Source: Kitasatospora indigofera
GTDB lineage: Bacteria; Actinomycetota; Actinomycetes; Streptomycetales; Streptomycetaceae
Direction: 5' to 3'
DNA length: 64,000 nt
Assembly (NCBI RefSeq): GCF_014655955.1
Contig: NZ_BNBO01000019.1
Span: 1 to 64,000 of the forward strand
The position numbers were made by a program, and so were the translations under genes. Below, piece after piece: positions 1 through 10,421 of the stretch. Each line of letters starts with the position of its first letter. The stretch's first letter is position 1. The notes under the pieces are model-generated. The model searched no databases. It was not told where the DNA came from and was given only the letters and a program-made list of their open reading frames with translations.

Positions 1-1506
1 GTCCGTCGGCACGCCGAGGGCCTGCCGGCCCAGTCCCTGGCCTGGGGCCAGTGGGCCCGGGCCAGCGGGGTCACCGCCCACCTGGGCGAGGCCGACCTGC
101 GGCGCGCGGCCCGGGCCGGCGTCCGGCTGATCTCCGACCAGCAGGGCGCCGGGCTCCTGGACGCGGCCGCGCTGCTGGACACCCCCTACCTGGTGCCGGC
201 GCCGCTCGACCTGGCCGCCGTCCAGCGCGGCGGGCAGCCCGTGCCGGCGCTGCTCCGCGGGCTGGTCCGGCCCGCCCGACGGGCCGCGCGGGCCGCCGCC
301 CAGGAGGGCCCGGCGCTGCCGGCCCGGCTGGCCGGGCTCGGCGAGCCGGAGCGGGAGGCCGTCCTGCTGGAGCTGGTGCGGGCCGAGGTGGCCGGTGTGC
401 TGGGCGCGGACGCCGAGGCGGTGACGGGCGCGCGCCCGTTCAACGACCTGGGCCTGGACTCGCTCTCGGCCGTCGAACTGCGCAACCGCCTCACCGCGCT
501 GACCGGCCTGCGGTTGCCGCCGACGGTGACCTTCGACCACCCGACCCCGGCCGTGCTCGCCGCCCACCTGCGGGAGTTGCTGGGCGACCTGGCCGAGCAG
601 CCGGCTGCGCCGGTGGCTGCCGGCCCGGCGGCGGAGCCGCAGCACCCGCTCTCCTCGCTGTACCGGGCGCTCGCCGCGCAGGGCAGCTTCGCCGAGGCCT
701 CCGCGCTGATCGGCGTCGCCTCGGCGCTGCGGGCCCGGTTCCCCGCCGAGGAGCGGGCCGCGCACACCCTGGCGCCGATCCGGCTGGCCTCGGGGGAGGG
801 CGAGTTGGCGGTGGTCTGCTTCCCCGCCCTGAGCGCCATCTCGGGGCCGCACGAGTACGCCCGCTTCGGCCACACCTTCCAGGGCGAGCGCGATGTGTTC
901 GTGCTGCCCTCGCCCGGCTGGGCGCCGGGCGACCACCTGCCGGACAACCTCGACACCTACCTGCGGATGCAGGTCGACACGGTGCGGCAACTGCTGGGCG
1001 AGGAGCGGCCGTTCGTGATCGTCGGCCGGTCGATGGGCGGCTGCGTGGCGCACGCGGTGGCGGCCCGGCTGGAGGCGGAGGGCCGGTCGGTGGCGGGTCT
1101 GGCACTGATCGACGCGTACCCGATCGACAGTGCGGTCCGGGAGGGCATGGGCGAGTGGTGGCTGACCGCCATGCTCAGCGGGATGCTCGACCGGATCGAG
1201 CAGTACGACATGGTCTGGAGCGACGCCAGCCTCACCTCGATGGGCGGGTACAACACCGTCTTCGCGGACTGGCGCCCCGAGGAGATCACCACCCCGACGC
1301 TGGCCGTCCGGGCGGACACCCCCCTGCGGGGCACCGTGATCGACCCGACCGGGCGGCACGACTGGCGCGCCTACTGGCCCGTCCAGCACGAGGTGGTGGA
1401 CGTCCCCGGCGACCACTTCACCGTGCTGGAGCAGCACACCCCGACGACGGCGGACGCCGTCCGGCAGTGGATCGAGAAGAGGGAACAGGAATGGTCAACC
1501 CGGTAG
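1..1506 (+). CDS. Type I polyketide synthase, C-terminal part (KR end, ACP, thioesterase); 5' truncated by window
   Basis: This is the last 501 residues of a modular PKS that enters from the left edge in frame 1. Residues 1-65 look like the end of a ketoreductase domain (AQSLAWGQWA, then an LRRAARAG-like stretch). Residues about 105-195 are an acyl carrier protein with the phosphopantetheine serine in GLDSL at residue 154. Residues about 255-495 are a type I thioesterase with nucleophile Ser344 in GRSMGG, Asp371 in LIDAYP and His472 in GDHF. A thioesterase after the last ACP marks the terminal module, where the finished chain is hydrolysed or macrocyclised. The stop overlaps the next gene by 16 nt, so the reductase is probably translationally coupled. 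The product cannot be told from this fragment. Confidence 0.93.
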   Translation, partial: VRRHAEGLPAQSLAWGQWARASGVTAHLGEADLRRAARAGVRLISDQQGAGLLDAAALLDTPYLVPAPLDLAAVQRGGQPVPALLRGLVRPARRAARAAAQEGPALPARLAGLGEPEREAVLLELVRAEVAGVLGADAEAVTGARPFNDLGLDSLSAVELRNRLTALTGLRLPPTVTFDHPTPAVLAAHLRELLGDLAEQPAAPVAAGPAAEPQHPLSSLYRALAAQGSFAEASALIGVASALRARFPAEERAAHTLAPIRLASGEGELAVVCFPALSAISGPHEYARFGHTFQGERDVFVLPSPGWAPGDHLPDNLDTYLRMQVDTVRQLLGEERPFVIVGRSMGGCVAHAVAARLEAEGRSVAGLALIDAYPIDSAVREGMGEWWLTAMLSGMLDRIEQYDMVWSDASLTSMGGYNTVFADWRPEEITTPTLAVRADTPLRGTVIDPTGRHDWRAYWPVQHEVVDVPGDHFTVLEQHTPTTADAVRQWIEKREQEWSTR

Positions 1507-2255
1507 TACTGGTCACCGGCGCGGCGTCCGGCATCGGCGAGGCGACGGTCCGGCTGTACGCGGAGCGCGGGCACAACGTGGTCGCGGTCGACGTGGACGA
1601 GCGCGGTCTCGCCGAGCTGGAGAAGCTGGACGGCGTGGCGACCCTGGCCGGCGACGTCTCCACCGAGGAGACCAACGCGGGCGCGGTGCGGCTCGCCCTG
1701 GAGCGGTTCGGGCGGCTGGACGCGGCGGTGCTCAACGCCGGGATCGGCGGGGCGGGCCCGCTGGAGTCGGCCGGGTCGATCGAGCGCTTCGACCGGCTGT
1801 TCGCGGTGAACGTGCGCGGCGTCGCGCTCGGCATCAGGGCGGCCGTGCCGGCCCTGCGGGCGGCCGGCGGCGGCTCGATCGTGGCGACCTCCTCGGTCTC
1901 CGGGCTGCGCGGCGACCCGGGCACCTGGGGCTACAACGCGACCAAGGCGGCCGTGATCAACCTGGTCCGGGCCGCCGCGATCGACTACGCGGCCCAGGAC
2001 ATCCGGATCAACGCCATCGCGCCCGGCGGCACGGTGACCGCGATGACCGGCAGCCAGGTCGCCGACCCGCAGTTCTCCCGCCTGATCACCAGCAGGATCC
2101 CGGCCCAGCGCTGGGCCGACGCCCGCGAGCAGGCCGAGGTGATCTGGTTCCTGACCTCCCCGGCCGCCTCGTACGTGACCGGGGTGACCGTCCCGGTCGA
2201 CGGCGGCCTGAGCGCCAACGGCGGCATCCTGCCGCCGCCCGCCCGCACCGCCTGA
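1491..2255 (+). CDS. SDR family NAD(P)-dependent oxidoreductase
   Basis: A 254-residue classical short-chain dehydrogenase/reductase. The Rossmann glycine motif TGAASGIGEA is at residues 9-18, the NAG motif is in LNAGIGG near residue 84, the catalytic serine lies in TSSVSG, and the active-site YNATK gives Tyr148 and Lys152. ATG 1491 was chosen because it lies just behind a purine-rich GAGGGAACAGGA and the protein then begins immediately with the first Rossmann strand; it overlaps the end of the PKS gene by 16 nt. This is probably a post-PKS tailoring ketoreductase or dehydrogenase in the same transcript. The substrate is not deducible. Confidence 0.92.
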   Translation: MVNPVVLVTGAASGIGEATVRLYAERGHNVVAVDVDERGLAELEKLDGVATLAGDVSTEETNAGAVRLALERFGRLDAAVLNAGIGGAGPLESAGSIERFDRLFAVNVRGVALGIRAAVPALRAAGGGSIVATSSVSGLRGDPGTWGYNATKAAVINLVRAAAIDYAAQDIRINAIAPGGTVTAMTGSQVADPQFSRLITSRIPAQRWADAREQAEVIWFLTSPAASYVTGVTVPVDGGLSANGGILPPPARTA

Positions 2256-2261
2256 TTCCCC

Positions 2262-2299
2262 TTTCCGTCCGCCCACCGATTTTCCGTCCGCCCACCGAT
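2262..2299 (+). repeat. 19-bp tandem direct repeat, two exact copies
   Basis: TTTCCGTCCGCCCACCGAT is repeated head to tail at 2262-2280 and 2281-2299, between the SDR stop and the RBS of the first SnoaL-like gene. It looks like a slippage duplication and has no evident dyad symmetry. Confidence 0.9.
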
Positions 2300-2320
2300 C
2301 CGTTTTCGACGAGGAGAGAC

Positions 2321-2746
2321 ATGAGCACCATCGAGGACAACAAGGCCCTGGTCCGCCGCTACTACCACGAGCTGGTCAGCGAGCAGCGGATCGACCTGCT
2401 GGAGGAGCTGATCGCCGAGGACGCGGCCGACGAGACGGTGGTCGGCCCGGGCGGCGCCGGCACCCGGGAGGACTTCGTCGGACACCTGCGGGTGCTCTGG
2501 GCGAACGTGCCGGACGTCCGCGCCACCGTCGAGGACCTGGTCGCCGAGGGCGACCGGGTGATCGCGTTCTGGCGGATCGAGGGCACCCACGCGGGCCCGG
2601 TCTTCGGGGTGCCGGCCACCGGCAAGCCGTTCAGCGGGTTCAGCATCAGCACGCTGACCATCCAGGACGGCAAGGTGGTGCGCTACAACGTGCTGCCCGA
2701 CCGCCTGGGCATCATCACCCAGCTGGCCGGCGCCGGGGCGCACTGA
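2321..2746 (+). CDS. SnoaL-like ester cyclase / NTF2-fold protein
   Basis: A 141-residue protein with the SnoaL-type NTF2-like pattern: an N-terminal helix (NKALVRRYYHEL), a central strand pair ending in DRVIAFWRIEGTH, and the GVPATGKPFSGFSIS-TLTIQDGKVVRYN segment typical of ester-cyclase-annotated members. The RBS GAGGAGA sits 6 nt before ATG 2321. The length fits the family (about 130-150). NTF2-fold proteins of this group close aldol rings or open epoxides in polyketide pathways, so a tailoring or cyclisation role beside the PKS is a reasonable inference; the reaction is unknown. Confidence 0.82.
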   Translation: MSTIEDNKALVRRYYHELVSEQRIDLLEELIAEDAADETVVGPGGAGTREDFVGHLRVLWANVPDVRATVEDLVAEGDRVIAFWRIEGTHAGPVFGVPATGKPFSGFSISTLTIQDGKVVRYNVLPDRLGIITQLAGAGAH

Positions 2747-2826
2747 CCCCTCCCCGCGCCAGCGCCGTCCCCACCCGGCCCGCGGCTCCCACCCCCCACC
2801 CGTACCGCCCGCTGTCCGCACCGCTG

Positions 2827-2850
2827 CCCGGCCGGCCCCACCCGGCCGGG
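2827..2850. terminator. GC-rich hairpin after first SnoaL-like gene
   Basis: A perfect 9-bp inverted repeat (CCCGGCCGG and CCGGCCGGG) with a 6-nt loop lies 80 nt after the SnoaL-like stop. There is no T-run, which is usual for streptomycete terminators. It could separate the two SnoaL-like genes or act as an attenuating stem. Confidence 0.5.
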
Positions 2851-2867
2851 CAGTTCCGTCCCCCACC

Positions 2868-2913
2868 CCGTCCGTCCCGTCCCGTCCCGTCCGTCCCGTC
2901 CCGTCCCGTCCCG
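2868..2913 (+). repeat. CGTCC/CGTCCC microsatellite
   Basis: A run of about nine CCGTC(C)C units directly precedes the RBS GAGGAG of the second SnoaL-like gene. It is a simple sequence repeat likely to vary in copy number between strains. Confidence 0.8.
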
Positions 2914-2931
2914 CCGCACCGAGGAGCCACC

Positions 2932-3336
2932 ATGGCCACCGAACTGACGCTCACTCAGACCGAAGAGATCCGGCGGCTGTTCGCCCTGTTCTCGCACGTC
3001 TTCGACAACGGCGAGGTCGACGCGCTCGACCAGGTCTTCGCCGCGGACGGCGCGATCGAACTCGCCCGCACCGGTTCGGTCTTCCAGGGCCTGGACGCCA
3101 TCCGGAAGTTCAACCTGAGCCTCGGCGAGCACTCGCCGGACCACCACACCGTGGACACCGTGCTCTCGGTGGACGAGGACGGCACCGTCCGGGGCCGCAG
3201 CCGCTACCTCGCGATCCTGCCCGACGGCAGTCTGCACAACGGCGACTACTTCGACGTGCTGGTGCACACCGAGGCGGGCTGGCGGATCGCCTACCGCAGG
3301 TCCGTCCCGCGCTACCCGCTCGCCGGCCTGCACTGA
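2932..3336 (+). CDS. Second SnoaL-like / NTF2-family protein
   Basis: A 134-residue protein of the SnoaL-like NTF2 superfamily: N-terminal helices (EEIRRLFALFSHVFDNG, DALDQVFAADGAIEL), then strands containing HHTVDTVLSVDEDG, RGRSRYLAIL and GDYFDVLVHTEAGWRIAYRRS, the usual end of SnoaL_4-type domains. RBS GAGGAG lies 8 nt before ATG 2932. It is not close to the preceding SnoaL-like protein in sequence, so the two are probably separate functions rather than a recent duplication. The role is inferred only from the fold and its position beside the PKS genes. Confidence 0.8.
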   Translation: MATELTLTQTEEIRRLFALFSHVFDNGEVDALDQVFAADGAIELARTGSVFQGLDAIRKFNLSLGEHSPDHHTVDTVLSVDEDGTVRGRSRYLAILPDGSLHNGDYFDVLVHTEAGWRIAYRRSVPRYPLAGLH

Positions 3337-3513
3337 GCGGCCCGTCCCGGCCGGGGTCCGGCTGCGGCCGTGAGGGGTCGTGTGGGGTCGGGCCCCGGGG
3401 CCGTGACTAAGGGTCCGGTAGGGGCCCGCTAGGGGTGCGACGGCGAGCGGCGGATCGCTAGTTTCTGATCATCCCCCCGACGCGGAAACCCTGAAAACAA
3501 CGGAGTCACCGGC

Positions 3514-5172
<1,659 letters not shown>

Positions 5173-5173
5173 C

Positions 5174-6112
5174 ATGACCCCCGGATCCTTGTTCCGCGCC
5201 GTCGCGAAGCGGCTGGCCGGCGCCGTCGCGGTACTCCTCGGCGCCGCCACGGTCGCCTTCACCGCCCTGCAGCTGATCCCCGGCGACCCGGTGACGGTGA
5301 TGCTGGGGCCCGGCACGGCGGCCACCCCGGAGATCAAGGCGCAGATCAGGGAGCAGTACGGACTCGACCAGCCGGTCGCCCTGCAGTACCTGCACTACCT
5401 GGGCAACCTGCTGCGGGGCGACCTCGGCGAGTCCTACCAGTTGCAGCGGCCGGTGGCCGGCCTGATCGGTGACCAGCTCTGGCCCACCGTCCAACTCGCC
5501 CTGGCCGCCCTGGCGCTGGCCGTCGTCCTCGCGGTCACCGCCGCGGTGGCGACGGCCGGCCGCCGGCCCGCACTGCGGGCGGTCGCCTCGCTGCTGGAGC
5601 TGCTGACCGTCTCCAGCCCGCCGTACTGGATCGGCATCCTGCTGCTCACCGCCTTCTCCTTCCAACTGCGGATCTTCCCGGTCGCCGGCGACCAGGACCT
5701 CTCCGCCCTGGTGCTCCCCGCCGTCACCCTGGCGCTGCCGCTGACCGGCGTGCTCGCCCAGGTGCTGCGGGAGGGGCTGGAGGCCGCGCTCGGCCAGCCG
5801 TTCGCGGTCACCGCCCGCTCCCGGGGGCTGAGCGTCACCGCCGTCCGGCTGAAGCACGCCCTGCGGCACGCCGCCGTCCCGCTGGTCACCCTGGTCGGCT
5901 GGCTGACCGGCTCGCTGCTGGGCGGGGCGGTGCTGGTGGAGACCGTCTTCGCCCGCCCGGGGATCGGCGCGCTCACCCTGCAGGGCACCACCAACAAGGA
6001 CATGCCCCTGGTGATCGGTGTGGTCCTGCTCTCCGCCTTCGTCTTCGTCCTGCTGTCGACCCTGGTGGACCTGCTGTACACCGTCATCGACCCGCGCCTG
6101 AGGACCGGCTGA
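5174..6112 (+). CDS. ABC transporter permease, DppB/OppB type
   Basis: A 312-residue inner-membrane permease. It opens with the family signature seen in DppB-like proteins (LIPGDPVTVMLGPG), followed by IREQYGLDQPVALQYLHYL, five or six hydrophobic segments, and the EAA-type cytoplasmic loop near ARSRGLSVTAVRLKHALRHA. It begins 1 nt after the binding-protein stop. It would pair with the following permease to form the channel. Confidence 0.93.
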   Translation: MTPGSLFRAVAKRLAGAVAVLLGAATVAFTALQLIPGDPVTVMLGPGTAATPEIKAQIREQYGLDQPVALQYLHYLGNLLRGDLGESYQLQRPVAGLIGDQLWPTVQLALAALALAVVLAVTAAVATAGRRPALRAVASLLELLTVSSPPYWIGILLLTAFSFQLRIFPVAGDQDLSALVLPAVTLALPLTGVLAQVLREGLEAALGQPFAVTARSRGLSVTAVRLKHALRHAAVPLVTLVGWLTGSLLGGAVLVETVFARPGIGALTLQGTTNKDMPLVIGVVLLSAFVFVLLSTLVDLLYTVIDPRLRTG

Positions 6113-6116
6113 TCAC

Positions 6117-7007
6117 ATGACCTCCATCGACACCGCCCCGGCGCCCGACACCGCCCGGCCGCTGCCGGCCGGCCGCTCCCGGCTCCGGCTGCCGCGCGCG
6201 GCAGGCGGCCCCACCCTGGTACTGGCCTCCGCCGTGCTCGCGCTGATCGTGCTCGCGGGCGTGGCGCCGGGCCTGTTCACCAGCACCTCGCCGATCGAGA
6301 CCGACCCGGTCAACGCGCTCGTCGCCCCCGGCGGTGCGCACTGGTTCGGCACCGACCAGCTCGGCCGGGACCTCTTCTCCCGGGTGCTGTACGGCGCCCG
6401 GCCCTCACTGCTGCTGGGCCTCGGCGCCACCCTGTTCGCGGTGGCCGGCGGCGCCCTGCTCGGCATCGCCGCCGCGCTCGGCGGCAAGTACGCCGACCAG
6501 GCCCTGATGCGCCTCGCCGACGTGCTGCTCTCGCTGCCGCCGATCCTGCTGGCCCTGCTCGCGGTCATCGTGCTCGGCACCGGCTCCGGCAACGTGATGG
6601 CCGCCATCGCGATCGCCTTCGTCCCCGGCTACGCCCGGATCGTGCGCGCCGAGACCCTGGTGGTGCGCCGCTCCGGCTACGTCGAGGCGGCGGTCGGACT
6701 CGGCCTGCCACGGCCGCTGCTGATCGTCCGGCACGTGCTGCCGAACGCGCTCGGCCCGATGCTGGTGCTCGCCACCGTCGGCTTCGGCTCCTCGCTGATC
6801 GCCGCCTCCGGCCTCAGCTTCCTCGGCCTCGGCCCCGAGCCGCCGTCCCCCGAGTGGGGCGCGATGCTCTCGCAGGGGCGCGGCTTCCTGGCGACGGCCT
6901 GGTGGATCGGGGTCTTCCCGGGCGCCGCGATCACCCTCACGGCCCTCGTCGTCAACGCGGTCGGCCGCCGGGCGCAGGCCCGCTTCACCAGGAGGACCAC
7001 CCGATGA
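6117..7007 (+). CDS. ABC transporter permease, DppC/OppC type
   Basis: A 296-residue permease with a DppC-like N-terminal cytoplasmic arm, first membrane segment at about residues 32-53, the HWFGTDQLGRDLFSRVLYG motif characteristic of the family, and the EAA loop around YVEAAVGLGLPRPLLIVRHVL. The start lies 4 nt after the upstream permease stop and its stop overlaps the ATPase start (ATGA), so the subunits are translationally coupled. Confidence 0.93.
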   Translation: MTSIDTAPAPDTARPLPAGRSRLRLPRAAGGPTLVLASAVLALIVLAGVAPGLFTSTSPIETDPVNALVAPGGAHWFGTDQLGRDLFSRVLYGARPSLLLGLGATLFAVAGGALLGIAAALGGKYADQALMRLADVLLSLPPILLALLAVIVLGTGSGNVMAAIAIAFVPGYARIVRAETLVVRRSGYVEAAVGLGLPRPLLIVRHVLPNALGPMLVLATVGFGSSLIAASGLSFLGLGPEPPSPEWGAMLSQGRGFLATAWWIGVFPGAAITLTALVVNAVGRRAQARFTRRTTR

Positions 7008-8779
7008 GTCTGCTGCGCGTCGACGGCCTGGACGTCTCCTTCGGGGCCGTCCGCGCCGTCCGGGACGTCTCCTTCACCCTGGACCGCGGCGAGTGCCTGG
7101 CGATCGTCGGCGAGTCCGGCTCCGGCAAGAGCGTCACCGCCCGCACCCTGGTCGGCCTGGCCGGCGACCGGGCCGCGATCGCCGCCGGCGCCCTGGACTT
7201 CGACGGGCTGGACCTCGCCACGCTCACCGAGACGCAGTGGCGCGCGGTGCGCGGCCGCCGGATCGGGCTCGTCCTCCAGGACGCCCTGGTCTCGCTCGAC
7301 CCGCTGCGCACGGTCGGCGCCGAGGTCGCCGAACCGCTGCGGGTGCACGGCCTGCTGCCCCGCGCCGGGACCGGGGAGCGGGTGCTGTCGCTGCTCGCGG
7401 ACGTCGGGATCCCCGAGCCCGGGCGGCGCGCCGCCCAGTACCCGCACCAGCTCTCCGGCGGCCTGCGCCAGCGCGCGCTGATCGCCTCCGCCCTCGCCGG
7501 CGGCCCCGAACTGCTGATCGCCGACGAGCCCACCACGGCCCTGGACGTCACCGTCCAGGCGCAGGTGCTCGACCTGCTCAGGGGGCTGAAGGACCAGGGC
7601 ACCGCGCTGCTGCTGATCAGTCACGACCTTTCGGTGGTGGCCAGGCTCGCCGACCGGGTCGCCGTGATGTACGCGGGCCGGATCGTCGAGAGCGGCCGCA
7701 CCGCGGACGTGCTGGCCGACCCCCGCCACCCCTACACCCGCGCCCTGCTGGACGCGGTGCCGGCCACCCACGCCAAGGGCACCCGGCTGGCCGCCCCGCC
7801 GGCCGACCGGCCCGCCGCCGGCCCGGCCGGCTGCGCGTACGCGACCAGGTGCGCCGCCGCCGACGACCGCTGCCGGCAGGCCCTGCCGGCGCCGGACGAG
7901 CAGGGCGCCCTCTGCTGGCACCCCGGGCCGGGCGCCGGCCCGTCGCCGGTCGCCGTCCGGCTGCGCACCCGCGCCGCGGAGCCGGCGCCGGAGGAGGCGC
8001 CGCCGCTGATCGAGGCCGACCGGATCTCCAAGCGGTTCCGGGCGCCCGACGGCAGCGCCTACGACGCGGTCAAGGAGGTCTCGCTGACCCTGCGGGCCGG
8101 CGAGACCCTGGGCGTGGTGGGGGAGTCGGGCTCGGGCAAGACCACCGCGGCCCGGATCGTCCTCGGGCTGCTGGAGCCGGACGCCGGCACCGTCCGCTTC
8201 GCCGGTGAGCCGTGGAGCGGGGTGCCCGAACGACGGCGCCGGGCCGCCCGGTTGCGGATCCAGGCGGTCCAGCAGGACCCGCTGGGCTCCTTCGACCCGC
8301 GGTTCGACGTGGAGCGGGTGGTCGGCGAGGCCGTCGCCCGGGCCGGGGTGCCGCGCGGCAGGGCGCGCCGGGCCAGGGTGACCGAACTCCTCGACCGGGT
8401 GGGCCTGCCGGCCGCGCTGCTGGAGCGCCGGCCCACCGAGCTGTCCGGCGGCCAGCGGCAGCGGGTGGCGATCGCCCGCGCGCTCGCGCCGGACCCGGAC
8501 GTGGTGGTCTGCGACGAGCCGGTCTCCGCACTCGACGTCTCCGTGCAGGCGCAGATCCTGGATCTGCTGGCGGATCTGCAACATGACCTGAATCTGGCCC
8601 TGTTGTTCATCTCGCACGACCTCGGAGTGGTGCACCATGTCAGCGACCGGGTGGTCGTCATGAAGGGCGGCCGCGTGGTGGAGACCGGCGACGTGACCGA
8701 GGTCTTCGCGAACCCGGCCGAGGACTACACCCGCGAACTGCTCGCGGCGGTCCCCGGCGGCAACCTGCTGAGGAGCTGA
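7004..8779 (+). CDS. Fused double ABC ATPase (DppD-DppF type)
   Basis: A 591-residue protein carrying two complete nucleotide-binding domains. Domain 1 has Walker A GESGSGKS at residues 36-43, signature LSGGLRQR and Walker B LLIADEPT. A Cys-rich oligopeptide-ABC C-terminal segment follows (YATRCAAADDRC), then domain 2 with Walker A GESGSGKT near residue 373, signature LSGGQRQR and Walker B VVVCDEPV. ATG 7004 overlaps the permease stop and has AGGAGG 10 nt upstream. In most bacteria DppD and DppF are separate; the fused form is common in actinomycetes. It energises the transporter encoded just upstream. Confidence 0.94.
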   Translation: MSLLRVDGLDVSFGAVRAVRDVSFTLDRGECLAIVGESGSGKSVTARTLVGLAGDRAAIAAGALDFDGLDLATLTETQWRAVRGRRIGLVLQDALVSLDPLRTVGAEVAEPLRVHGLLPRAGTGERVLSLLADVGIPEPGRRAAQYPHQLSGGLRQRALIASALAGGPELLIADEPTTALDVTVQAQVLDLLRGLKDQGTALLLISHDLSVVARLADRVAVMYAGRIVESGRTADVLADPRHPYTRALLDAVPATHAKGTRLAAPPADRPAAGPAGCAYATRCAAADDRCRQALPAPDEQGALCWHPGPGAGPSPVAVRLRTRAAEPAPEEAPPLIEADRISKRFRAPDGSAYDAVKEVSLTLRAGETLGVVGESGSGKTTAARIVLGLLEPDAGTVRFAGEPWSGVPERRRRAARLRIQAVQQDPLGSFDPRFDVERVVGEAVARAGVPRGRARRARVTELLDRVGLPAALLERRPTELSGGQRQRVAIARALAPDPDVVVCDEPVSALDVSVQAQILDLLADLQHDLNLALLFISHDLGVVHHVSDRVVVMKGGRVVETGDVTEVFANPAEDYTRELLAAVPGGNLLRS

Positions 8780-8781
8780 CA

Positions 8782-9669
8782 GTGACGACGACGCCCGGCA
8801 AGGACAACGACCTCCAGGAGCGGCCCCGGACCGGCGGCCGCCTGCTGGCCGTCAGCGACCTGCACGTCTCGTACCAGGAGAACCGTGCGATCGTCGAGGA
8901 CATCCACCCCACCGGCCCGGACGACTGGCTGCTGGTGGCGGGCGACATCGGCGAGCGGACCGCGGACATCGAGTGGGTGCTAGGGCTGCTGGCCGGCCGC
9001 TTCGCCCGGGTGGTCTGGGTACCGGGCAACCACGAGCTCTGGACGCACGAGAGCGATCCGGTCGGGCTGCGCGGCGAGCAGCGCTACCAGCACCTGGTGG
9101 CGCTCTGCCGCCGGCTCGGCGTGCTCACCCCGGAGGACCCGTACGAGGTGTTCACCGGTCAGGGCGGGCCGGTCCGGGTCGCGCCGCTGTTCCTGCTGTA
9201 CGACTACACCTTCCGTCCGCCGGGCACCCGGAACAAGGAGGAGGGCCTGGCCTACGCCCACCGCACCGGGATCGTCTGCAACGACGAGTACCTGCTGCAC
9301 CCGGACCCGTACCCGAGCCGGGAGGCCTGGTGCCGGGCCCGGGTGGAGTGGACGGAGCACCGGCTGGCGGACTGCCCGCCCGGGGTGCCGCTGGTGCTGG
9401 TCAACCACTACCCGCTGGTCCGGGACCCGATGAACATCCTGCGCTACCCCGAGTTCGCCCAGTGGTGCGGCACCGAGGCCACCGCCGACTGGCACCGGCG
9501 CTTCCCGGTGGCGGCGATGGTCTACGGCCACCTGCACATCCCCCGCACCACCTGGTACGACGGCGTGCGCTTCGAGGAGGTCTCGCTCGGCTACCCCAGG
9601 GAGTGGCGGGCCCGGCCCTCGCAGCGGCCGTTGCTGCGCGAGATCCTGCCGGCGGTGACCCCCGTATGA
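8782..9669 (+). CDS. Metallophosphoesterase, PptH-like (phosphopantetheinyl hydrolase candidate)
   Basis: A 295-residue calcineurin-like metallophosphoesterase. Metal ligands are visible in order: SDLHVSY (Asp26, His28), GDIGE (Asp55), GNHE (Asn83, His84), a mid-protein VNHYPL and the C-terminal GHLHIPRTTW. GTG 8782 starts 2 nt after the ATPase stop, and the stop overlaps the ATG of the phosphopantetheinyl transferase. In Mycobacterium the same arrangement occurs as pptH-pptT, where PptH removes phosphopantetheine from carrier proteins and opposes PptT. By order, coupling and family this gene is the likely counterpart; the activity itself is inferred. Confidence 0.8.
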   Translation: MTTTPGKDNDLQERPRTGGRLLAVSDLHVSYQENRAIVEDIHPTGPDDWLLVAGDIGERTADIEWVLGLLAGRFARVVWVPGNHELWTHESDPVGLRGEQRYQHLVALCRRLGVLTPEDPYEVFTGQGGPVRVAPLFLLYDYTFRPPGTRNKEEGLAYAHRTGIVCNDEYLLHPDPYPSREAWCRARVEWTEHRLADCPPGVPLVLVNHYPLVRDPMNILRYPEFAQWCGTEATADWHRRFPVAAMVYGHLHIPRTTWYDGVRFEEVSLGYPREWRARPSQRPLLREILPAVTPV

Positions 9670-10310
9670 TCGCGGACCTGCTGGCGAGCCCGGTGGTGAC
9701 GGCCGAGCTGTTCGGCGACTCGGTGGCCGTCCTCTACCCGGAGGAGGCGGCGGCGATCGAGCACGCCGTCGACAAGCGCCGCCGGGAGTTCACCTCGGTC
9801 CGGGTGTGCGCCCGCCGGGCGCTGGCCCGGCTGGGCCGCCCGCCGGTCCCGCTGGTGCCCGGCACGGACGGTGCCCCGGACTGGCCGGCCGGCATCGTCG
9901 GCAGCATGACGCACTGCGACGGTTACCGGGCCTGCGCGGTGGCCAAGTCGGAGGCGGTCGCCGCGCTGGGGATAGACGCCGAGCCGCACCTGCCGCTGCC
10001 GCCCGGGGTGGAGGAGGCCGTCACCCTGCCCGAGGAGCGCGAGCACCTGGCGCGACTGGCCGCCCGGTTCCCCGGAACGGCCTGGGACCGGCTGCTGTTC
10101 TCGGCCAAGGAGTCGGTCTACAAGACCTGGTACCCGCTGACCGGCCGGCCGCTGGGCTTCGAGGAGGCCAGCGTGGAGTTCGAGCCGGACGGCACCTTCA
10201 CGGCGCGGATCCTGGTCGAGGCCCCGGTCGACGGGTTCACCGGCCGCTGGCTGACCGGCGGGACGCATCTGCTGACGGCCGTCGTCCACCCGCGGCCGGC
10301 CACCGGCTGA
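9666..10310 (+). CDS. pptT: 4'-phosphopantetheinyl transferase, PptT/Sfp type
   Basis: A 214-residue Sfp-superfamily transferase that moves phosphopantetheine from CoA onto the serine of carrier domains such as the ACP at the left edge of this window. The Mg-binding motif GIDAEP gives Asp104 and Glu106, and FSAKESVYK gives the second part of the site (Lys148, Glu149, Lys153). The segments GSMTHCDGYRA, DRLLFSAKE and PLTGRPLGFE are diagnostic of the PptT branch. ATG 9666 is inside the overlapping ATGA with the metallophosphoesterase gene. It ends before a strong bidirectional hairpin. Confidence 0.95.
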   Translation: MIADLLASPVVTAELFGDSVAVLYPEEAAAIEHAVDKRRREFTSVRVCARRALARLGRPPVPLVPGTDGAPDWPAGIVGSMTHCDGYRACAVAKSEAVAALGIDAEPHLPLPPGVEEAVTLPEEREHLARLAARFPGTAWDRLLFSAKESVYKTWYPLTGRPLGFEEASVEFEPDGTFTARILVEAPVDGFTGRWLTGGTHLLTAVVHPRPATG

Positions 10311-10382
10311 CCCGCCGGCTGACCCGCCGGCCGGCCGCACCGCGCGAGGGCGCGACGGTGCGAGGCACGCCGGCCACGAACA

Positions 10383-10418
10383 GGCCCGGCCGGTGCGCGC
10401 TGCCGCACCGGCCGGGCC
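10383..10418. terminator. Bidirectional terminator between convergent pptT and hydrolase genes
   Basis: A perfect 15-bp inverted repeat (GGCCCGGCCGGTGCG and its complement) with a 6-nt loop lies 72 nt past pptT and 3 nt past the end of the opposing gene. No T-run is present. Confidence 0.85.
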
Positions 10419-10421
10419 GGC

